Source: Rhyacophila brunnea
Taxonomy: Eukaryota > Arthropoda > Insecta > Trichoptera > Rhyacophilidae
Assembly: GCA_022495005.1 (NCBI GenBank)
Contig: JAGYXB010000665.1
Span: 124,001-188,000 of the forward strand
Direction of reading: 5' to 3'
Length of the DNA stretch: 64,000 nt
Positions 57,260 through 64,000 of the stretch are shown in pieces (the first letter of the stretch is position 1; each line of letters begins with the position of its first letter). The position numbers and the translations under genes are program-made. The notes under the pieces were generated by a model that worked only from the letters and a program-made list of their open reading frames with translations, was not told where the DNA came from and did not search any database.

Positions 57260-58100
57260 ATACCGACGAGTATTAACGAAAAGCTCACGGCCCTTCGTCG
57301 TGGATCTGAGAGAAGAAAAAAATAATTAGGGAAAATGGTTGGTTATAAATAGTGGGGTTTACCTTCGAATTCACTAAGTATACTTATCAATGTTAGGGAT
57401 TTTATCGTGTCTGTTATCTATGATCGAATTGTTAAGATCTTTGATTCACTGGTTGGGGAAGTCTGCTGTAGCAGTCTTCTTCACGGCTCGGCTCCATTTA
57501 TTCAGTAGCTCTACGGTTGAAAGAAGTTTTCTGAAGTAGTTATTTTCGACTTCCCCGCTCATCGACCTGGAAAAATTAGTTCTGGTAACATTAATTGCGT
57601 ATCTTATTATATTTAAAATATTTCACAAGCGAATGGTGAAAGAAAACATCCGTGCTTTTTGTGTAAGATCATGTTACTTATAATAATTTCATTCGCAAGA
57701 CCTACCTGAATATTTTTAATTACCTTATTAATAATTACGCTAACGATGGAGAAGTCAATCCATGTTTAAATTCTATTCACATATTAAGATTATGTAAGTA
57801 AGTATATCTAATATGAAAAACGCACAGGTTAGATACGACTAATATTATAAACATTCCTATTGAAATTTCTCACAGTATTCACGGTGGATCCATCAATACC
57901 ATTTAACCTGTCAACTGTATTTATTGCTTGCCTCAAATTTAAATTGAAAATCCGTGTGGGGATCGCATGCCAGTAGCGTGCCTGCCATGTTATTATTTTT
58001 ATTATCATCCTCCGTACAAACAACAGAACTAGCCTAGTCGCATACTTACATGCGGAACAGACACAAATCGTAACCGATAAAATGTACAATTTATTATTTT
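57260..58100. other. Non-coding stretch, no gene seen
   Basis: I see no gene or bounded repeat; short frames lack protein character. Confidence 0.45.
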
Positions 58101-58102
58101 CA

Positions 58103-58158
58103 AGAGATTCAGCATTTACGTGGCTGAATTCAATACAGCACGTGTTTCTTTCACATAG
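58103..58158 (+). repeat. Dispersed repeat trace, copy 3 of the CACGTG…CACATAG word
   Basis: AGAGATTCAGCATTTACGTG followed by CACGTGTTTCTTTCACATAG (58139-58158), matching the two blocks at 54407 and 54489 and the word at 32205. Confidence 0.4.
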
Positions 58159-58164
58159 TAAACT

Positions 58165-61100
58165 TTATATTATTTTACTAGATAAGTATAATACATAACG
58201 ATGTAATACTACCTATCAAAAAAAATAGATTCTATACATATGTATTTATTACTTCGATGAAACTACAGGAAATTGAGTAAAGTTGTAATTTATTATTACA
58301 CTCGCCTGCTTTGCAATATATTATCGAGGGTATTTTGACAATAATTATGTCCTATCTAATATCTATTGATATTTTGTATGAACACTTTACCATTCAATAT
58401 CATCTGTTCGTAGGTCAGGCCGTATGTCGCCAAAAAAATTAGATACTTGCCCCTCTATTAGAAAATGTATTTTCAGAACACTATTTATAACAAAATTTTA
58501 CACCATTTTTTCGTATTTATATTTCAAATACCTAAGTACATGTACTTAAAATGGAGACCGATCGACTCGATTCAATTATATCTTTTACTTTCATTTATGA
58601 AATTAGTATTTTTGATAGGTCAATTTTTGATTCATATTATTTTATTTTGTCCCACACTAGTTTTGACATGTGCCACCTGCCAGGAATCGTAATAATAAAG
58701 AATCATGCGTGTACGATCTTTCTCGAATGCTCAAACATAATATATTATTAAGTTAAGTGAATGAGTGAAATTAAAGTTAACCGATGCATCGATCGTAGAT
58801 AGGACAAGCAGTGTTAATTAGATTATTTTTGCAACGTTGCCAGTTTATTATAAAGTTATATTACTTTTATTTAATGGTTATTTAGTTTATTAACCACTCG
58901 TTGGCAGAACTATACATATTCAAATTTAATTTAATGTCGTAGTATTATTTCGTTAATAAATTTTACATTACACTTTTCGGCGCACGTTATTCCATCAACC
59001 GGAGGCTAATTTTTTTTATTTTTCTTCCATAAAGCGTTGCCAATCGTTGATTGATTGTGAATTTGAAATGGTTGTGTGTGTTTTCTCTTTGAGCCATTAT
59101 AAGTATCTACGATTATCGTCTCAACAACGCGAACACATTTGACTGGGCAAATAAATTTGTGAAAGTTGCTTTGTTAATAATATTAACACACATGGCGAAG
59201 TACCTACGCACTACTTAACCTTTCCGGAAAGGGATATCCGTAAATGTTTTGTAAATTATAGCCGGTTTATATGACATACTGCTACGTCTAATAAATAGGT
59301 ACATCACTTTTTCACATTAAAAATATTTATTAATTGACTCCATGTTTTGCACTGACAGGAAACATTAAGAACTATTATTATCTATTGCTATTGGATTATT
59401 GAATTAGCTATTGGTATCTGACATTGGTATGTATCTAATCAGAATAAATTTAATTTAAAAATTAACTTGATAATGTTGAACTTTGATGCTCATTTTTAAT
59501 AATTATGTATGCGTATTGTCATAGTTAAGGATAATATAATATAACGGACATGATGGAAATGAAACCAATTTTTAAAATATGCGCAGATTATTTATAGTAG
59601 ATATATGTGTAATATAATCTCTTTGAAGCTTTTTATAATAATATTAATTCGAACGAATTTTTATTTATAAATGCATAACGTTCGTCCCGTCCCGTTGTAT
59701 TCACAAAATTGTTGACAGTAATTTATTATTTACATTTTACAATGTATTATATTATTAAGGTTTGAGAATCTCTGAGAAAATATCACTTACCTACCTGTTA
59801 CGAACTGTGGAATATGCTTAGAAAATTTTCTAACTAATTTCAAACCTTGTTATTGAACTAGAACACGGTCATTAATTCCAACATGTGGGAATATTATGAA
59901 ATATGTACAATTACGAAATAATTTGACCATATTTTAGCAATAATATCTTAATAAACTAATGGAACCAGTTTATTTTATTGACAACTGTTAATTATTATTA
60001 TTGTAAATGAAACAAGAACTGTGTTAAAAATTAAACGAGTTGGGTAATTTTTAATTTTAATGTTCGTGTTAGCAATTTATTAATCGCTGAAAAATGATAA
60101 ATCACCATGTGAAAATTACAAAACACTGTTGCGGGTCTATTAAGTTATTAAAATGATCGATATCTTGAATGCCTACTTTTGTAAGTCGATGATGATTACC
60201 TTGTAATAAATGTATCACTATTATGCAATTTTGTCAATCAACATATTATTATATTTATTTTATTCTCGATTAAAATCTATTGTATTAAAAAAATGTATGT
60301 TTAATTAAAGCAACAAGAAAGCCGTGTTGGTAGCCAAACAAACTGTTTTTTATAACGTCGTAATTGTTAATGAAGATAATATGCAAAGATAAATATATCA
60401 TATTGGTTTTTAACATTATAGATAAGTACTAGTGACTTGTAACCCGTTTAAAACGTATTCAGAATGAATAAGGAGAAGAAATGGAAGACTTGGAAAACGC
60501 AAGAAAACTGCCGTACGATAGGGATAGTAACAGCCGTGAGGTGCTCGCATACTCTTGGAGCGGATAGATTTTTTTTTAAACAGTACTTTGCAGTACCAAT
60601 TTGTCCTATACTGTTTGCACTAATTCTTCAACGATCCGAATGATGAACTATTTTATGGTGTTGCTTTACCAAGCTATCTCGTCTTACCAACACTTTTGAT
60701 GTCCTCCGTATCTATCTATAATAGCTTTTCAAATTTTTAACGAATAATTCATAAAATTCGATAATGTAACATTCTTTACCGAACATAGATAATTTGAATA
60801 TTACGGAACGGCTTCCTCCCCCTTGATATAATTATTAACGTTCTATTGAAAAAGAATATTATGTAAAGTAAAACGAAAGGCGTGTCGTATAATTATAATT
60901 TCACGTGATGGAATACCATCTTCGTTATTAGTTTAAATATTAAATTCTCAGTCTTTTTCAATATCGGAAAATCGTACATAAACTTATCTGTAATATAAAA
61001 ATAAATTTATATCACCCTCCCTCAATCTTCCGTGTACACTCGTTGAGAGTCGCTGCATTATACACTTTTACCCCGTTTACACGTGCATAGATTCACTGTG

Positions 61101-64000
61101 CGCAGTAAGAAAATGTATGGGAAAACATGTATTATCCTGCAGTTGGCAAGATTGTGCGCATAAATCAAACAAGTTTGGAAGGTTCCAAATTTCAGCGCGC
61201 AAGTAAAATTATTTTCGATCTACGCCTGCGCAGTAGAGCGATGGGGGCGAACATGCCGGTAAAAAAACGAACTCCTCATTTTGAGCTTAACCGATTTTCA
61301 ATACGACCTGTCAGGTAGTAGTATAAAATGACATTCTCGCGACTCGCTTACTCTTGAAGAATGAGATTGGAGAGACAGTCAGCATTTTCACGTGTAAACA
61401 GTTATTGTCATGAAAGTTTAAAATAAGCACAATTGCCAACAGTAATTCCATACATGTGTACAGGCGCTATTATGTTATCATTAAAAACTGAAATTATTGT
61501 AGGTACCTACATATTATTAAAATAAGTATTTCAATCAGAAACGTATTTTCGACGATTTTACTTAATTTTTTTTCCTTAGAACGATAATAATATAACGAAT
61601 TTATTATGTTACCTCTAATTTTTGTTGTATCGTCATATCTCAAGAGTATTTGTTAGGTATATCTTATCACCGCTTATCAGTGTTCATTTACAGGAACAAA
61701 ACAACCAGTCAGAGATTTAATTTGTCCGCCACATTTTCCGGGCAACGTGTTGGTAAATCTTCACTATCGCCCTAATCTTATACAACTTCCTAGTTGACTA
61801 AACACTAACCAAATACTTAATTGTCGAAAGATAAGAAAGTTTCAACATTGTACAATATATCCTAGTAGACTTCGTGAATCCTCAGTAAATCTTATTAGCA
61901 CCTACACGCTAGATATTATTAAATACAATTAGTGGCGTGCCGCAATTCTGAACAATTTAAACCATCTCTAAATAACGAGTACAACTCCTTCTTGTGTCTT
62001 ATGGCAGAAGTGAGCATAGAGAGATAATGGCGGAATTATTTAAGTTCAGTAAACAGATTATGCTGTTTGCGTTCAATTAGGCAGGCAGTGCCTACATCTG
62101 GGCGCTATGATTGCTGCTGTCTTATCAGTGCCGTGGATTTAGTATTTTTCTCAAACTATTATAAAAAATACAATGACATTTTTTTTTTTACTACATTATC
62201 ATGTTCACTTCTAAACGAAGAGTATGGACAACCGCAGAGTGATGTTATATTAACAGATAGTTTAACGAGGAATAGTAGTTAGTCATTCGTGCAAACCGTT
62301 GGGTTCTTGAACTGGATCAGTGCACAATAAAAAAATAACACTATTTTACTAACAAGGCTTCAAACTTCTACCAATTAATCCACATATGCATATTTTTATT
62401 CTTATCTTACGGTATCTTTAGAATTTTTTGTTTAATTGGGAACTACTACCGACTGACAATACCTTATTGATAGAAGTCGAATATACGAGTAATGTATGTA
62501 TTCCATAAGTATAAATTATTTTTACGATCATCAAATAAATGGTAAAAATCTTTAATCTTTGTCAGTTGTAAACATTTAAGTAAACATGTAAGTGCTTGAA
62601 TATGCTGAAAACCGAAACTCAGGTCGCTATAACTGATTCCTATGGAATAATGTAAAATTTTTATCGATTACAATTAAAATTATTAATTAAAATTTGTGCG
62701 AGATATAATTTTATTCACAAAAATATGCAGTATCAATGCTATTTTTCAATAGATTTCATGGATTTGATGCCTGCTTAATGGTACCTATTTCAAGATCTAT
62801 TAAATAATATTTTTGAATTAGTGCATATTATATTGTGTGAATTTATAATAATTTAACACAATTTGTAGCACATTATTTTATTATGAACGACCGATTTAAT
62901 TAAGTTTAATAAGACATTCTCAGCTGATACAAAATAAATTAGGTATATATAATAATTAATAACAAAGAGATTTATTAAAAACATTATCATGCATACCTAC
63001 ATTACTTCTTCAGAGTTGAATATCCCATACTCTCATATTTTGTTAGGAACGTTGGAGGAATGACCATTATTGTGACAGTGGTTTATCTATGCACGCCACT
63101 AGCGTCGCCTTGTTACACTTTCGCCAAAGGAATTAGGACAAATGACAAACAACATCGAGTGGGTTACATCTGCACCCGCTCGATCCTCATTTATCATCGT
63201 TTGCATTTCTTGTATCCGAGCAAAAATATCACTGTCTATCTCGTCTCGGCACATCAACGCCGTCAAAGATCAAACAAGTAAGTAGGCAAATGTCATTTGT
63301 TTCGCCTAATGATGCGAACGGAAAATCTCGCGTGGAATCCTATAAGTAGGTACCCTCCCTTTTAGGCTTTCGTTATTTAAATATTTAGTTTTCATATTAT
63401 CACGCTTTCTTATCAAAAGTATACATATTGTATGCACAATATATACCTACGTTCTTCTTATGCCATCCCCTACTGCAGGCATCTCCAACTTCAAGTTAGA
63501 CTGTGATATACCTAGTTACAATCTAGTATAAAAATTGGCAGTGTCTACGACTACTACCCCATTATATTGTAATTCTTCATCTTGACCAAAATGTGTTGCT
63601 GATGGCACTGAGGTGTTACGAATTAAACAACCCTTGTTCTTCACAATCACACAAAAATAGTATTCTTTTGGTTACTCGTTGCAAACATCGTCGAACTATT
63701 ATTTCTCCTGCTGTGCGACAGTAAGGGGAAATACACGCCTCCGTTGAAAGCGCGGGGATTCACATCTTCTCTTTTGGCAGGCTGTGAGTCATTTAAGACG
63801 AATCAAGTGGTATGTCGAGTTAATTTGAAAACGACATCCATTTAAGCTAATTAAAAGTAAATATACATACGAATGTAAATTCTAATTCCATCACGTACCT
63901 TCGGTCGATAGTATTAATATTAATTTTAAACCTAAGAATAGTTCATTTTTCCCATTTCTAATCTCAACGGAATCATATTACCTACTTCTTTCTACTGAAC
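58165..64000. other. AT-rich stretch to the window end, no gene seen
   Basis: I find no gene, RNA gene or bounded mobile element. Two GC-richer, non-repetitive patches (about 61080-61330 and 63050-63290) are open for 60-73 codons but have no recognisable protein content. They could be conserved non-coding elements. Confidence 0.45.

Noticed and set aside
1..64000. CRISPR arrays, operons, riboswitches or other prokaryotic systems
   Set aside because: No regularly spaced repeats with unique spacers, no dense coding, and clear eukaryotic transposons and splice-like signals throughout.

Overview
This is an AT-rich eukaryotic window with no complete protein-coding host gene that I can recognise. 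Its longest open frames either lie in transposons or fall in GC-richer islands without protein-like content. Several features suggest an insect, most likely a moth or butterfly: many decayed 3' ends of one non-LTR retrotransposon family ending in (CAT)n/(ATG)n, tRNA-headed SINEs, a 1.3 kb mariner, hAT-type elements, TTAA-flanked MITEs, and frequent GTAGGTACCTAC-like strings. The order is inferred from repeat flavour only; an aphid or other insect is not excluded.

Layout. 1-10 kb: mostly featureless AT-rich DNA with LINE remnants (3.0, 3.55, 8.4 kb), a hAT-like MITE candidate (6.27 kb) and the first copy of a TTAA-flanked MITE (6.85 kb). 10-20 kb: a hammerhead-like repeat end, LINE scraps, GC-richer islands (14.2, 16.2, 17.5 kb) and a strong CAG|GTAAGT zero-length-exon site at 17,651. 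20-30 kb: a SINE, a 5'-truncated LINE inserted into an older repeat with an 11-bp target duplication, a second SINE, and a degenerate tandem block. 30-41 kb: an internally deleted hAT with a perfect 8-bp duplication, a complete but frameshifted mariner, a CAG|GTAAGC site followed by a possible 46-nt exon (38.37 kb), the second TTAA MITE and a foldback element. 41-64 kb: two young tandem duplications, an inverted dispersed repeat pair, GC-richer islands (45.3 and 49.0 kb), a non-autonomous hAT with terminal repeats (54.9 kb), a truncated SINE and long stretches with nothing recognisable.

How it fits together. The only host-gene signals are the two combined splice acceptor/donor sites on the + strand, about 20.7 kb apart, and the short ATG-containing segment after the second. 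Together with GC-richer islands carrying motifs such as palindromic CRE sites, the simplest reading is a long intron or gene desert of an unidentified + strand developmental-type gene, littered with mobile elements. That host-gene reading is inference; the transposon boundaries and target duplications are read directly from the sequence.
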